DNA of 64,000 bases from NCBI RefSeq assembly GCF_003148475.1, contig NZ_QGGG01000009.1, positions 124,001 through 188,000 on the forward strand, read 5' to 3'. Below the pieces are notes generated by a model. It did no database searches. It was not told the DNA's origin and saw only the letters and a list, made by a program, of their open reading frames with translations. This document shows positions 16,705 to 24,986 of this stretch, piece after piece. Each line of letters begins with the position of its first letter. The stretch's first letter is position 1. The stretch comes from Pseudaminobacter salicylatoxidans. Lineage in GTDB: Bacteria; Pseudomonadota; Alphaproteobacteria; Rhizobiales; Rhizobiaceae. Made by a program: the position numbers and the translations under genes.

Positions 16705-17478
16705 ATGCCGCTCTACGAAACGCTTTCCCGCATTGGTTATCCGACCGCCGGCATCGCCGTCCTTATCGCTGTCTGGACTGTGTCCTGCCGGATATTCGAT
16801 ATTCCGGAGGCCGTACTTCCGTCGCCGGACCAGGTAGCCGCCGCCTTTGCGGGGAATTTGGGATTGCTGGCCCGTGAAGGCTGGGTGACGCTGCAGGAAA
16901 CAGCGCTGGGCTTCGCGCTCGCGATGCTGGTCGGCATTCCATTTGCGATCGCCATCGCCAACTCGCGCCCGCTCAACCTGATGTTCTATCCTCTGCTGGT
17001 CGCACTGCAGTCCGTCCCGAAAGTGGCGTTGGCGCCCATCGTTCTGGTCTGGCTCGGTACGGGAATAGAATCGAAGCTTGCCATAGTGTGGCTGGTCGCG
17101 TTCTTTCCCATCATCATCGACACCGCCGCGGGATTGCGCTCGACGCCTCGAGACCTGATCGAACTCGCGCGCAGCCTCAAGGCATCGCCGTGGCAGGTTT
17201 TCTACAAGGTGCAGTTTCCGGCCGCGTTGCCCTTCGTGCTGACGGGCGCCAAGGTCGCGATCACGCTGGCCGTCATCGGGGCTGTCATCGGCGAATTTAT
17301 GGGTTCGAGCAACGGTCTCGGCTATCTTCTCCTGAGTGCTACCTCGCAGCTCAATTCGTCGTTGGCCTTTGCCTCGCTCTTTGCCCTGTCCTTCCTTGGT
17401 CTGGGCGTGTATGCGGTGGTCGAGCTTGTCGAAATCGGACTTGCGCGCTGGCTGCCGGTGCGTCCTGCCGGCCATTAA
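16705..17478 (+). CDS. ABC transporter permease (SsuC/TauC-like)
   Basis: Inner-membrane permease (257 aa, about six helices) of the same importer. The start is ATG 16705, seven bases after an AGGAGG binding site; an in-frame TTG six bases earlier is less likely. The EAA loop that contacts the ATPase is visible as ELARSLKASPWQVFYKVQFPAALPF in shortened reading (EL-x2-S-LKAS...FP-x-ALP). A segment near VPKVALAPIVLVWLGTG is typical of the SsuC family. The gene is the last of its short operon and is followed by a long palindrome. Confidence 0.9.
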   Translation: MPLYETLSRIGYPTAGIAVLIAVWTVSCRIFDIPEAVLPSPDQVAAAFAGNLGLLAREGWVTLQETALGFALAMLVGIPFAIAIANSRPLNLMFYPLLVALQSVPKVALAPIVLVWLGTGIESKLAIVWLVAFFPIIIDTAAGLRSTPRDLIELARSLKASPWQVFYKVQFPAALPFVLTGAKVAITLAVIGAVIGEFMGSSNGLGYLLLSATSQLNSSLAFASLFALSFLGLGVYAVVELVEIGLARWLPVRPAGH

Positions 17479-17553
17479 GCGGGCATTTGGACTTGGAAGT
17501 TTGGCAAGGGTTGGCGGGATCCGGCATTTTCCACCGGCCCATGCGCTCCCATT

Positions 17554-17602
17554 TAGACTATGATGCCGAAAGCTGCTTCACAGCTTTCGGCATCATAGTC
17601 TA
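17554..17602. repeat. 49-bp perfect palindrome, also likely terminator of the ABC operon
   Basis: Two perfect 22-bp arms (17554-17575 and 17581-17602) flank the loop CTTCA, 76 bp after the permease stop codon. The inner part reads CCGAAAGCTG-CTTCA-CAGCTTTCGG. The shorter palindrome at 18707-18730 has the same loop and a CCGAAA core. It would fold very strongly in RNA and can terminate or stabilise the upstream transcript. Confidence 0.85.
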
Positions 17603-17764
17603 TCGAATTGATTTTGCTGCATATGCGTGACGCTAGGTGAAGCCACTTGGCTGCCGCATGTCTTGCCGGTCGCTGGCCGGTGCGCCGCATATCGGCGAGG
17701 TGCCAGACATACGAGACCGTTCTGGGTGTTCGACATTATCCGCTCACGCATGCCAACATAAGTT

Positions 17765-17773
17765 GATATTTCA
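17765..17773 (-). promoter_or_regulatory. TGAAATATC motif, copy 2
   Basis: Minus-strand TGAAATATCA (17764-17773), 108 bp upstream of the GntR gene. It has the dyad TGA-N4-TCA. Its position fits autoregulation by the GntR protein (inference). Confidence 0.45.
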
Positions 17774-17860
17774 AGAGGGATTTTTGTCTGGGGAATTTCA
17801 CGCTAGAGTAATGGGCGCCGTTGAATCATCGCCGCACTCGACTGCACGCCTAGCATAGCC

Positions 17861-17873
17861 ATAGGGGCCCTAT
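17861..17873. promoter_or_regulatory. Short inverted repeat next to the GntR start
   Basis: ATAGGG-G-CCCTAT, two perfect 6-bp arms around one base, ends 7 bp before the first GntR ATG. It could be an operator or simply a leader hairpin. Confidence 0.3.
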
Positions 17874-17880
17874 CGCAATC

Positions 17881-18630
17881 ATGAGAACCACGAAAGATCA
17901 AAAGGGGAAAGGCAAGAAGGCCATGCCCGCGAGTGAAGAGAAGCCGGCGGCCAAATCGCAGTCGCTGGTCACGCAGGCCTATGAGCGGATCAAGGAAAAG
18001 ATCATTACTCTGCATTTCCTGCCCGGCCAGTATCTGAACGAAGCGGCGATCTGCTCGCAGCTCGATCTCGGGCGGACCCCGGTGCACCAGGCATTGCAAC
18101 GACTGCACATAGAAGGCTTGGTCGAAGTCATGCCGCGCAAGGGGATCATAGTCCAGCCCGACAATTTCCTCGAAATCATGAAGATTCTCGATTCGCGGCT
18201 GACGGTCGAACCGGAGCTTGCCCGCGCTGCCGCAAACCGGGTGGCGGCAGGAGAGATCGAAGCCGGGATGTTGAACGATCTCAGGGCGGCTGCGACGGCG
18301 ACCGACCCGGACGAAACTCCCCCCGACATTTCCTCGTTCACCGTGAACGACCGCGTCTTCCATCGCAAGGTGGCCCAGCTTTCAGGCAATGAGGTGATGA
18401 GCGACTTTGCCCGAATGCTGCACGAGCGGTCGATACGTTTCTGGTATCTCAATATGTGGCAGACCATCAATGTCCGGGCGACCAACAACCAACATCTCGA
18501 GATAGCCGAGGCGGTCATCGCCGGCGACCCGGAACAGGCGGCGAGCCGGATGAGCGACCATATCAAGTCACTGCGTGACAGATTGGACAAGTTGCATCGG
18601 GCCTCGCCAGGCGTGCTGCGCGGACAATAA
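17881..18630 (+). CDS. GntR-family transcriptional regulator (FCD domain)
   Basis: DNA-binding regulator (249 aa) of the FadR subfamily. After a charged, Lys-rich leader of about 28 residues, the winged helix-turn-helix runs from AYERIKEKII through LGRTPVHQALQRLHIEGLVEVMPRKGI. The C-terminal all-helical FCD effector domain covers about residues 100-230, with the conserved DRVFHRKVA and later NNQHLEIAEAV stretches whose Asp and His residues often bind a metal and a carboxylate ligand. ATG 17923 (MPASEEK) is an alternative start with an AAGAAGG binding site. It is probably the local regulator of the catabolic island; the ligand is unknown. Confidence 0.9.
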   Translation: MRTTKDQKGKGKKAMPASEEKPAAKSQSLVTQAYERIKEKIITLHFLPGQYLNEAAICSQLDLGRTPVHQALQRLHIEGLVEVMPRKGIIVQPDNFLEIMKILDSRLTVEPELARAAANRVAAGEIEAGMLNDLRAAATATDPDETPPDISSFTVNDRVFHRKVAQLSGNEVMSDFARMLHERSIRFWYLNMWQTINVRATNNQHLEIAEAVIAGDPEQAASRMSDHIKSLRDRLDKLHRASPGVLRGQ

Positions 18631-18706
18631 GGAATGCTGCAGCCGACCGGACTCGTTTTTCGTATACACAAAGAAAAATCAATTAGTTAGACCGATATGC
18701 CGTCCT

Positions 18707-18730
18707 CCGAAAACCACTTCAGGTTTTCGG
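18707..18730. repeat. Palindrome with CCGAAA core downstream of the GntR gene
   Basis: CCGAAAACC-ACTTCA-GGTTTTCGG, a perfect 9-bp stem, with an outer GCCGT/ACGGC pairing (18699-18703 with 18741-18745). Core and loop resemble those of the palindrome at 17554-17602. It may end the GntR transcript. Confidence 0.65.
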
Positions 18731-18858
18731 CCTCTGGGAAACGGCGTCGTCTGCCGGCAATCGTGCCTCCACGCAAGGCCGGCGAAAGCCCCTTTCATTC
18801 GATGATGTGACGGCGCGGGTCCGCATCTCGGCATAAAACGCTTGCATTATATTTTTAC

Positions 18859-18867
18859 TGAAATATC
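18859..18867 (+). promoter_or_regulatory. TGAAATATC motif, copy 3
   Basis: Part of the 16-base sequence ACTGAAATATCATGTA (18857-18872), which occurs identically upstream of the TRAP genes at 25489-25504. It lies 28 bp before the cupin start codon, at the head of the large catabolic operon, so a bound repressor would block transcription. Confidence 0.55.
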
Positions 18868-18899
18868 ATGTAGCACATATTGTGATACTGGGTGTTTAC

Positions 18900-19316
18900 A
18901 TGATCGACAAGAGTGCTGGAGGGCCGCTTCAGATGCTGCCTTCCCTGGAAGAAATCCTGATCCATACGGCCGAAATGCCCTGGCGTGCCAAATCGCTGGC
19001 TGGCGTCCATGAGAAGATGTTATGGCGCGACGAGGCGACAGGTGCGTCGATCGCCTTGATCCGCTTCGACAAAGGGGCCAGCATTCCGACGCCGCATCTG
19101 CATGCGTCGAACCAGTTCATGTACTGCCTGCAAGGGCACTACGAATACACAAGCACCGGGGTCACGCTGCGGCCCGGATCTTTCTACTGCAATCCGAAGG
19201 GCAATGTTCACGGACCGACGCTCGCTCATGAAGACACGATCGTCGTCGAGATCTATGACGGTCCGCACTATCCGGAGCGACCTTCCTGGTACGACAATGA
19301 CGAGGACGCCCGCTGA
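18900..19316 (+). CDS. Cupin-domain protein
   Basis: Small single-domain cupin (138 aa from ATG 18900; an in-frame GTG at 18882 would add six residues). The first cupin motif is PTPHLHASNQFMYCLQG, with His residues that could bind a metal. The second is less canonical (NPKGNVHGP...EI). Such proteins can be ring-cleavage dioxygenases, isomerases or sensors. It is the first gene of the operon that continues to the amidohydrolase and second cupin, and its stop codon shares a base with the next start codon. A dioxygenase role is possible given the aromatic-type enzymes downstream but is not shown by the sequence. Confidence 0.8.
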   Translation: MIDKSAGGPLQMLPSLEEILIHTAEMPWRAKSLAGVHEKMLWRDEATGASIALIRFDKGASIPTPHLHASNQFMYCLQGHYEYTSTGVTLRPGSFYCNPKGNVHGPTLAHEDTIVVEIYDGPHYPERPSWYDNDEDAR

Positions 19317-20386
19317 TGGCTGGCGATCGAATTCTCGCCCCCGCCCTTGTCGAGGCGGTCGCTGACGTTTTCAGGGCCGTGGGATTGAGCGCGGGCGATG
19401 CGGCGCTGGTGGCCGAGGATTTGGTCGCCGCCGATGTCGATGGCGTCGCCTCGCACGGCGTCGCCCTGGTGCCGATGTATGTTGATCGTATCCGCGCCGG
19501 CTCAGTCTCGAAAGCCTCTGCCGGTATAGTGGTGTCTGATCGCGCCGGCTCCATCGTCATCGATGCGCAGGATGTGCTGGGTCAGCTCACTGCGCGGCAA
19601 GCGGTTTCCCTCGCTGCGGCGCGCGCGAAGATGAATGGCCTTGCAGCCGTCAGTGTTCGAAATGCCTTTCACTTCGGCGCGGCCGGGCGCTATGCAAGGA
19701 TGTTGGCGGACGAGGGCTGTGTGGGCATCGTCATGTCCAACACCCGCCCGCTGATGCCTGCGCCGGGAGGCGCGGAGCCTCTTACGGGTAACAATCCTGT
19801 GGCAATCGCTGCGCCCAGCGTGGGGGGGTTCCCTGCCGAGGTCGATATGGCGTTGAGCGCGGTCGCCATGGGCAAGATCCGCAATGCCGCAGCCGCAGGG
19901 GAGGCTATTCCCCACGGCTGGGCCGTTGATCGGCAGGGGCTGCCGACCACCAATCCGAGTGCTGCCATTGAGGGCATGTTGTTGCCGGCCGCCGGACCGA
20001 AGGGGTTTGGCCTGGCCTTCATGGTTGACCTGCTTTGCGGCGGGCTTTCCGACGGCGCGATTGGTCCGGAGGTTTCCCCGCTCTATGGCGATGTCGCCAA
20101 GCCTTATCGCTGTTCGAACTTCTTCCTTGCCATCCATGTCGATCACTTCGTGCCGTCCGGCAGATTTGGCGAGCGGGTTGAAGCGGAGTTGGCTCGAGTG
20201 GCTGCCTCCCGTCGCGCGCCCGGCACTGATCGCGTCTTCGCCCCCGGCGAGCTCGCGTTTGACGCGCGTATGCGGATGGATGGGCACTGCCGGTTGGCTC
20301 CTGCGACGCTGAGCAATCTTATTCAAGTCGGGCGGTCGCTCGATCTGGATCTTCAATCCACCATTACGAAAGGGACAGTACAATGA
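19316..20386 (+). CDS. Ldh2-family (malate/L-lactate/ureidoglycolate type) dehydrogenase
   Basis: NAD(P)-dependent oxidoreductase of the Ldh_2 family (356 aa), which includes malate, L-sulfolactate, ureidoglycolate and delta1-piperideine-2-carboxylate dehydrogenases. Recognisable stretches are the N-terminal DVDGVASHGV, with the conserved His, the VRNAFHFGAAGRYARML region, GNNPVAIAAP, and the Gly-rich GPKGFGLAFMVDLLCGGLSD. The gene starts on the last base of the cupin stop codon and overlaps the RidA gene by 4 bp, so it is tightly coupled in the operon. The substrate is not evident; an alpha-hydroxy acid or cyclic imine intermediate of the pathway is plausible. Confidence 0.88.
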   Translation: MAGDRILAPALVEAVADVFRAVGLSAGDAALVAEDLVAADVDGVASHGVALVPMYVDRIRAGSVSKASAGIVVSDRAGSIVIDAQDVLGQLTARQAVSLAAARAKMNGLAAVSVRNAFHFGAAGRYARMLADEGCVGIVMSNTRPLMPAPGGAEPLTGNNPVAIAAPSVGGFPAEVDMALSAVAMGKIRNAAAAGEAIPHGWAVDRQGLPTTNPSAAIEGMLLPAAGPKGFGLAFMVDLLCGGLSDGAIGPEVSPLYGDVAKPYRCSNFFLAIHVDHFVPSGRFGERVEAELARVAASRRAPGTDRVFAPGELAFDARMRMDGHCRLAPATLSNLIQVGRSLDLDLQSTITKGTVQ

Positions 20387-20781
20387 AACAGCAAATCACC
20401 AGCGATAAGCTCGCCAAGCCCAATGGCCATTTCGCCCAGGCAACGGCCATCGAAGCCAAGGGCAAGCTGGTTTTCGTCTCTGGTATGACTGCGCGTGCCG
20501 CCGATGGCTCGATCGCCGGTATCGGTGACGTCGAAGTGCAGACGCGGCAGGTCTGCGAGAATCTCAAGGCGGCCATGGAGGCGGCAGGTGGTTCTCTTGA
20601 GGACATCATGCGGGTCGATGTCTATGTGCGTAACATCGAGCACTTCCCTGCTATCCACAAGGTGCGTGCAGAGTATTTCAAGGCGCCCGTTCCTGCCTCG
20701 ACGATGGTCGAAGTGGCGAAAATGGTCTCGCCGGAATACCTGATCGAGATCAGCGCCATCGCTGTTCTGCCGGAGGGCTGA
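20383..20781 (+). CDS. RidA-family protein (enamine/imine deaminase)
   Basis: A 132-aa member of the RidA/YjgF/UK114 family. These trimeric proteins hydrolyse reactive enamines and imines, and some pathway-specific relatives deaminate 2-aminomuconate. The conserved core is visible in LVFVSGMTAR, the RVDVYVRNIEHF region and the Glu-containing C-terminal LIEISAIAVLP. The canonical Arg of RidA (usually in PxRxxV) appears replaced here by PASTMVEV, which suggests a specialised subgroup. Its operon position implies that the pathway passes through an amino- or imino-intermediate, that is, a nitrogen-containing substrate (inference). Confidence 0.88.
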   Translation: MKQQITSDKLAKPNGHFAQATAIEAKGKLVFVSGMTARAADGSIAGIGDVEVQTRQVCENLKAAMEAAGGSLEDIMRVDVYVRNIEHFPAIHKVRAEYFKAPVPASTMVEVAKMVSPEYLIEISAIAVLPEG

Positions 20782-20786
20782 TCGAC

Positions 20787-21695
20787 ATGCGCCTTGCCAC
20801 GGTCAATATATCGGGGTCGCCCCGCGTAGGGCTGGTGGATGGCGATGACATCCGGCTGCTGCCGGAGCATGAGGGCGACATGGTCGCCCTCATTGCGGCA
20901 GGATGGGCCCGGATCGGGCAGATCGCTTCTGATCCAGACCTTCAATCCGTGCCATTGTCGTCGGTCCGCCTCATGGCTCCAATCCAGCGCTTCGGTCGCG
21001 ACGTGCTTTGCACGGGGTGGAACTACTGGGACCATTTCGAAGAAAGTCGCGGCAAGCGCGAAGGTCAGGACGTCGATCGACCAAAAGCGCCGACCTTCTT
21101 CACCAAGGCGCCGTCTACCGCAATCGGTCCTTATGATGAGATCGGGCTCGACCGGCATATTTCGGCCAAATGGGACTATGAGGCCGAAGTCGCCCTGGTT
21201 ATCGGCAAGCGTTGCCGCAGTGTCTCCACCGCTGAAGCGCTTGATTGCGTCTTCGGCTACTTCCTCGCCAACGACGTTTCGCAGCGCGACCTTCAGCGCC
21301 GCCACGGGGGGCAATGGCTTAAGGGAAAGAGCATCGATGGCACAATGCCTATCGGTCCCTGGATCGTATCCCCCGATGAGTTGGACCTAGCCGAGATTCG
21401 CCTGGAAATGACCCTCAATGGCGAGGTCATGCAGAGCGCCCTTTTGAAGCAGATGGCTTTTCCGATCGCCGAGCTGATAGCGGAGCTTTCCTTTGGCATG
21501 ACCCTGGAGCCAGGCGACGTTCTTCTTACCGGCACGCCCGCGGGTATCGGCAATGCCAGGGAGCCGCAGGTCTTCCTGAAGCCCGGCGACCAGATGGTCG
21601 TGTCGGCAACGGGGCTCGGCGAATTGCGCAACAAGGTCGTGGCGGCCGACCTGCATGGCGACACTGACATACCATCTATGGAGCAGGCAGGATGA
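20787..21695 (+). CDS. Fumarylacetoacetate hydrolase-family protein
   Basis: FAH-fold hydrolase or isomerase (302 aa). The N-terminal ~70 residues form the small accessory domain. The catalytic domain follows, with LCTGWNYWDHFEE, the acidic metal site around KWDYEAEVALVIGKR and NDVSQRDLQ, and LLTGTPAGIG near the C-terminus. Members cut C-C bonds in ring-fission products or act as decarboxylases and hydratases in meta-cleavage pathways. It differs clearly from the FAH protein at 1819. Here it probably acts on an acyclic diketo acid after ring opening; the exact substrate is not readable. Confidence 0.87.
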   Translation: MRLATVNISGSPRVGLVDGDDIRLLPEHEGDMVALIAAGWARIGQIASDPDLQSVPLSSVRLMAPIQRFGRDVLCTGWNYWDHFEESRGKREGQDVDRPKAPTFFTKAPSTAIGPYDEIGLDRHISAKWDYEAEVALVIGKRCRSVSTAEALDCVFGYFLANDVSQRDLQRRHGGQWLKGKSIDGTMPIGPWIVSPDELDLAEIRLEMTLNGEVMQSALLKQMAFPIAELIAELSFGMTLEPGDVLLTGTPAGIGNAREPQVFLKPGDQMVVSATGLGELRNKVVAADLHGDTDIPSMEQAG

Positions 21696-22432
21696 AAGCT
21701 CGGTTCGATGCTGGCGGCGACGTCGTCGTGATAACCGGAGGAGCCAACGGCATCGGACGTGCCCTGGCGCTTGCTGCCTCGCAGGCGGGTGCCAGCGTCG
21801 TTGTATGCGACATGGACGAGGCGGCGCTGGCGAGCCTGCAGGCCGAGGCGCCGAATGTCGCGATACGGCACCTTGACGTGAGTGATCGCGACGCCGTCAT
21901 GACCTGCTTTGCGGAGATCGAAACCTCCATCGGTGCGGTGGATGGCCTGGTCTGTGCGGCGGCGATCCAGCCCCGCACGACCATAGCTGCGATGGATCCC
22001 CGCGAGTGGGAGAAGGTGATCGCGGTCAATCTCAACGGCGTCATGTGGTGCTATCAGGCGGTAGTGGGCTCCATGATCGCTCGCCGCAAGGGTTCGGTCG
22101 TGGCATTTTCATCGGGGCTGGCCCACCAGGGTTGGCCCGAGGCTTCGGCCTACGCCTCGACCAAGGCCGCGCTGGCCGCGTGGGTGAAGAGTGCGGCGAA
22201 GGAAGTCGCCAGACACCGCGTGCGCGTCAACCTCATCGCGCCTGGCGTGATCGACACGCCGCAGTATCGCGCTGCAAATGCCGGAAGCGATGACGCCGGC
22301 TGGAAGTCCACGCTCGGTGTGGGCCGCCCGGAAGACGTCGTTGGGCCGTTGATGTTCCTGCTCTCCGATGCTGCCACGATGACGGCCTCGGTGCTGAGCC
22401 GCGACATGGCCTTTTCGCGAGACGAGATCTAG
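21692..22432 (+). CDS. Short-chain dehydrogenase/reductase
   Basis: NAD(P)-dependent SDR (246 aa). The cofactor loop is TGGANGIG (residues 15-22), and an Asp at the end of the second strand (CDMDE) suggests NAD preference. The catalytic residues are Ser140/141, Tyr154 and Lys158 (YASTK). The usual NNAG motif is changed to CAAA, which is unusual. Only the last four bases of the FAH gene overlap with it. It likely oxidises an alcohol or reduces a carbonyl in the same catabolic route. Confidence 0.9.
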   Translation: MKARFDAGGDVVVITGGANGIGRALALAASQAGASVVVCDMDEAALASLQAEAPNVAIRHLDVSDRDAVMTCFAEIETSIGAVDGLVCAAAIQPRTTIAAMDPREWEKVIAVNLNGVMWCYQAVVGSMIARRKGSVVAFSSGLAHQGWPEASAYASTKAALAAWVKSAAKEVARHRVRVNLIAPGVIDTPQYRAANAGSDDAGWKSTLGVGRPEDVVGPLMFLLSDAATMTASVLSRDMAFSRDEI

Positions 22433-22444
22433 GAGTAAACCTTC

Positions 22445-24001
22445 ATGAAGCCGGTTCTAATCGTCGGCGCGGGCCCGGTCGGGCTTATGACGGCGCTTGC
22501 GCTGAAATTCTACGGTATCGAATTCAGGTTGTTCGAAGAGGACGGCGAATTTTCAAGCGATACCAAGGCAGGAACGATCCTGACCCGCACGGTGGAGGCG
22601 TTCCGTCGCTACGGCGTGGACGAGCAGGTGCTGTCACGAGCGTTGCGCCTCGACGAGATCGGGGAAATCGAACGGGCGACGAATGCCCGCAAGGCCTCGG
22701 TGAAGACTGAAATGCTGTTCGAGGAAACGCGTTTCCCGTTCGTGCTCAACATCCCGCAGCACCATCTCGAACCCATTCTGGCTGGTGGCCTGGCGGACCT
22801 TCCCGGCAGCTGTGTCAATCTGGGGCACAGACTGCTTTCCTTCGAGCAGACGACCGAGGGCGTCGTCGCCCGCTTTGACACCCAGTCGGGCGTTAAGGAA
22901 GCCGAAGGCTCCTACCTGATCGCATGCGACGGCGGACGCAGCACGGTTCGCACGCAACTGGGTATCGAAGTCGAAGGCATGTCGCTCGATGTGCGCTATA
23001 TGCTGGTCGATATCAAAGTTGACCTCGATGCGTCGAACCCTCGCGATTATCCCTATCTGGCGTATTTTGCCGATCCCGCGGAGTGGATGATCCTGGTGCG
23101 CCAGCCCCATTGCTGGCGTTTCCTTTTCCCGCTGGCGCCGGGTGCCGACGAGGCCACGCCGGCGGAATTGGAGGCCAAGGTTCGGCATTTCATCGGCGAG
23201 GTCAATTCGCTCGAAGTCATCAATACCGTCACCTACCGGGTCCACCATAGGATCGCCTCCAAATGGCGCAACGACCGCGTGTTCCTCATGGGTGATGCCG
23301 CTCACCTGATCACGCCGATGTGGGCGCTGGGTCTCAATACGGGAGTTCTCGATGCGCTGAATCTGCCTTGGCGGCTTGCCTGGGTGTTGCGCGGCTGGGC
23401 GGATGACAGTTTGCTGGACGGCTATGAGCGCGAGCAGCGACCGCTGGCCGCCCACGGATCGGGCGAGATGGCGGAAGCGGCGCGCAAGCTGATGGACGGG
23501 GTCAAGGAAGGTTCCCGAGCGATGTCCGGCTCCGACTGGGCAAACGCCATGACGCGCTCGATGCTGGGCGTGAGGATCGACCCCGATGGCGGCGGCAACT
23601 GGTCGATCGTCAAGACGCAGCAGGAGCCAATTCGCGTGGGTGACAGGACGCCCGACATGCCGCTGTTCGACGGCCAGGGCAGGAGAGTCCATCTGCACGA
23701 CCTTTGCGATGATAGTTTCGTGGCGCTCTATTTCACGGACGTTCGCCGCCGGCCGCAAATTGCCGCGTCGGATCTGCCTGGACTGCGCTCTTACTTCGTG
23801 TCGCGCTGGGACGCACCGCTGGATTCGGGTTTGCGCGATCAGGCCCTTCTGGACATCGGCAGCAAGGTGCAAATGCGGCTCGGATGCACCGACGACACCG
23901 TTGTGCTGCTACGTCCCGACGACCATGTTGCCGCGATCTTGCCAATCGTGCCCGGCGCGATCGAGGAGGTCTACAGGCGAATTCTGGGGCGCACGTCATG
24001 A
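22445..24001 (+). CDS. FAD-dependent aromatic hydroxylase (MhpA/PgaE-like)
   Basis: Class A flavoprotein monooxygenase (518 aa), which uses NAD(P)H and O2 to hydroxylate an aromatic ring. The FAD-binding GxGxxG is VGAGPVGLM (about 7-15), the DG motif is ACDGGRSTVR (about 160-169), and the GD motif is MGDAAHLITPMWALGLNTG (about 282-300). The C-terminal ~120 residues, from IRVGDRTPDMPLFDG, look like the thioredoxin-fold tail of the phenol-hydroxylase/PgaE branch. It is the strongest sign that the island degrades an aromatic or heteroaromatic compound. It is coupled by a 4-bp overlap to the amidohydrolase gene. Confidence 0.92.
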   Translation: MKPVLIVGAGPVGLMTALALKFYGIEFRLFEEDGEFSSDTKAGTILTRTVEAFRRYGVDEQVLSRALRLDEIGEIERATNARKASVKTEMLFEETRFPFVLNIPQHHLEPILAGGLADLPGSCVNLGHRLLSFEQTTEGVVARFDTQSGVKEAEGSYLIACDGGRSTVRTQLGIEVEGMSLDVRYMLVDIKVDLDASNPRDYPYLAYFADPAEWMILVRQPHCWRFLFPLAPGADEATPAELEAKVRHFIGEVNSLEVINTVTYRVHHRIASKWRNDRVFLMGDAAHLITPMWALGLNTGVLDALNLPWRLAWVLRGWADDSLLDGYEREQRPLAAHGSGEMAEAARKLMDGVKEGSRAMSGSDWANAMTRSMLGVRIDPDGGGNWSIVKTQQEPIRVGDRTPDMPLFDGQGRRVHLHDLCDDSFVALYFTDVRRRPQIAASDLPGLRSYFVSRWDAPLDSGLRDQALLDIGSKVQMRLGCTDDTVVLLRPDDHVAAILPIVPGAIEEVYRRILGRTS

Positions 24002-24981
24002 GCGCGCCTCTCCCAGCCATTCGTCTGGACGTCCATGCCCATCTCGCGCCAGTCGTGCCCGATCGTCTTGTTGGCCTGGCGGGAGTAGCCTGGGATTCGG
24101 AAAACCGGGTCATGACGGTGGATGGCCACGCCGTGGGCATGAAGCAGCTCTTCCAACCGGAGGCGCTGATGCGCTGGATGGATGAGAACAATGTCAAGCA
24201 TGCGTTCGTATCGGTGCCGCCACCTCTCTATCGGCAGCACCTTCGCGCCGAAGAGGCACGCGGCTGGGCGGACTATCTCAATGAAGGTCTGGACAATATC
24301 GCGAAGGCGTCCGCGGGACGCCTCAGCGCTTTGATGCACTTGCCTACGGAGTGTCCCGACCAGGCGGCAGCGATCGCCGGGGATTGGATCGGCCGTGGCC
24401 ATGCGCTTTTTGCCATGCCGGCGGGGACGGGTGACAGCCGTACGCTCGCCGACGCCGAGTTCGAACGGCTCTGGGCGGTATTGGACGCAGCCGAAGCCTT
24501 CGTCTTCTTCCATCCGGGCGAATGCTGCGACGGCCGCCTCAAATCCTTCTATCTGACAAATCTGCTCGGCAATCCCTACGAGAGCACTGTTGCCTTGGCT
24601 CATCTGGTCTTCGGAGGCGTTCTCGAGCGCTACCGGCGCCTCACACCGTGCTTCGCGCATGGCGGTGGCCTGCTGCCGATGGTGGCAGGGCGGTTCGAGC
24701 GCGGTTTCGCGACCGCTCGTCCGGGTGTCGACACGAGCCGGGTGTCTCCGGCCGAATTGCTGGGCCGGATCCATGTCGACTGCATATGCCATAGCCAGGC
24801 GGCCGCAGGGCATGCCGAAGAGACTTTCGGCGAAGAAAACGTCTTGTTCGGTTCCGACTGGCCCTTTCCGATGGGGCTTGTCGAGCCGCACGAACAGCTT
24901 GCCGACTTTTCCGACCAGCGGCTGCGCAACTATTTCGACGGCAATCCGAGGCGATTGCTTGAACGTCTCAAAAAGAGGTGA
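23998..24981 (+). CDS. ACMSD-like amidohydrolase (decarboxylase or hydrolase)
   Basis: Amidohydrolase-2 family TIM-barrel metalloenzyme (327 aa). The start is ATG 23998, in an ATGA overlap with the monooxygenase stop; the longer open frame upstream is not coding. Metal ligands are visible as His13 and His15 (DVHAH), the His in FFHPGE, the His in CFAHGGG and the Asp of GSDWPF. The family includes 2-amino-3-carboxymuconate-6-semialdehyde decarboxylase and gamma-resorcylate decarboxylase. Together with the flavin hydroxylase, cupins and RidA protein it suggests an amino-aromatic route, but hydrolase activity remains possible. Confidence 0.87.
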   Translation: MSAPLPAIRLDVHAHLAPVVPDRLVGLAGVAWDSENRVMTVDGHAVGMKQLFQPEALMRWMDENNVKHAFVSVPPPLYRQHLRAEEARGWADYLNEGLDNIAKASAGRLSALMHLPTECPDQAAAIAGDWIGRGHALFAMPAGTGDSRTLADAEFERLWAVLDAAEAFVFFHPGECCDGRLKSFYLTNLLGNPYESTVALAHLVFGGVLERYRRLTPCFAHGGGLLPMVAGRFERGFATARPGVDTSRVSPAELLGRIHVDCICHSQAAAGHAEETFGEENVLFGSDWPFPMGLVEPHEQLADFSDQRLRNYFDGNPRRLLERLKKR

Positions 24982-24986
24982 GGACC

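Larger units (their letters stand above)
17479..17880. other. Non-coding stretch upstream of the GntR gene
   Basis: This 402-bp gap has no credible gene. It contains the long palindrome at 17554-17602, a TGAAATATC copy at 17765-17773 and an inverted repeat ATAGGG/CCCTAT at 17861-17873. A 73-codon open frame inside it has no coding character. Confidence 0.6.

Noticed and set aside
17637-17858. 73-codon open frame between the ABC permease and the GntR gene
   Set aside because: No ribosome binding site, no motif and codon use unlike its neighbours; the stretch holds regulatory repeats instead.
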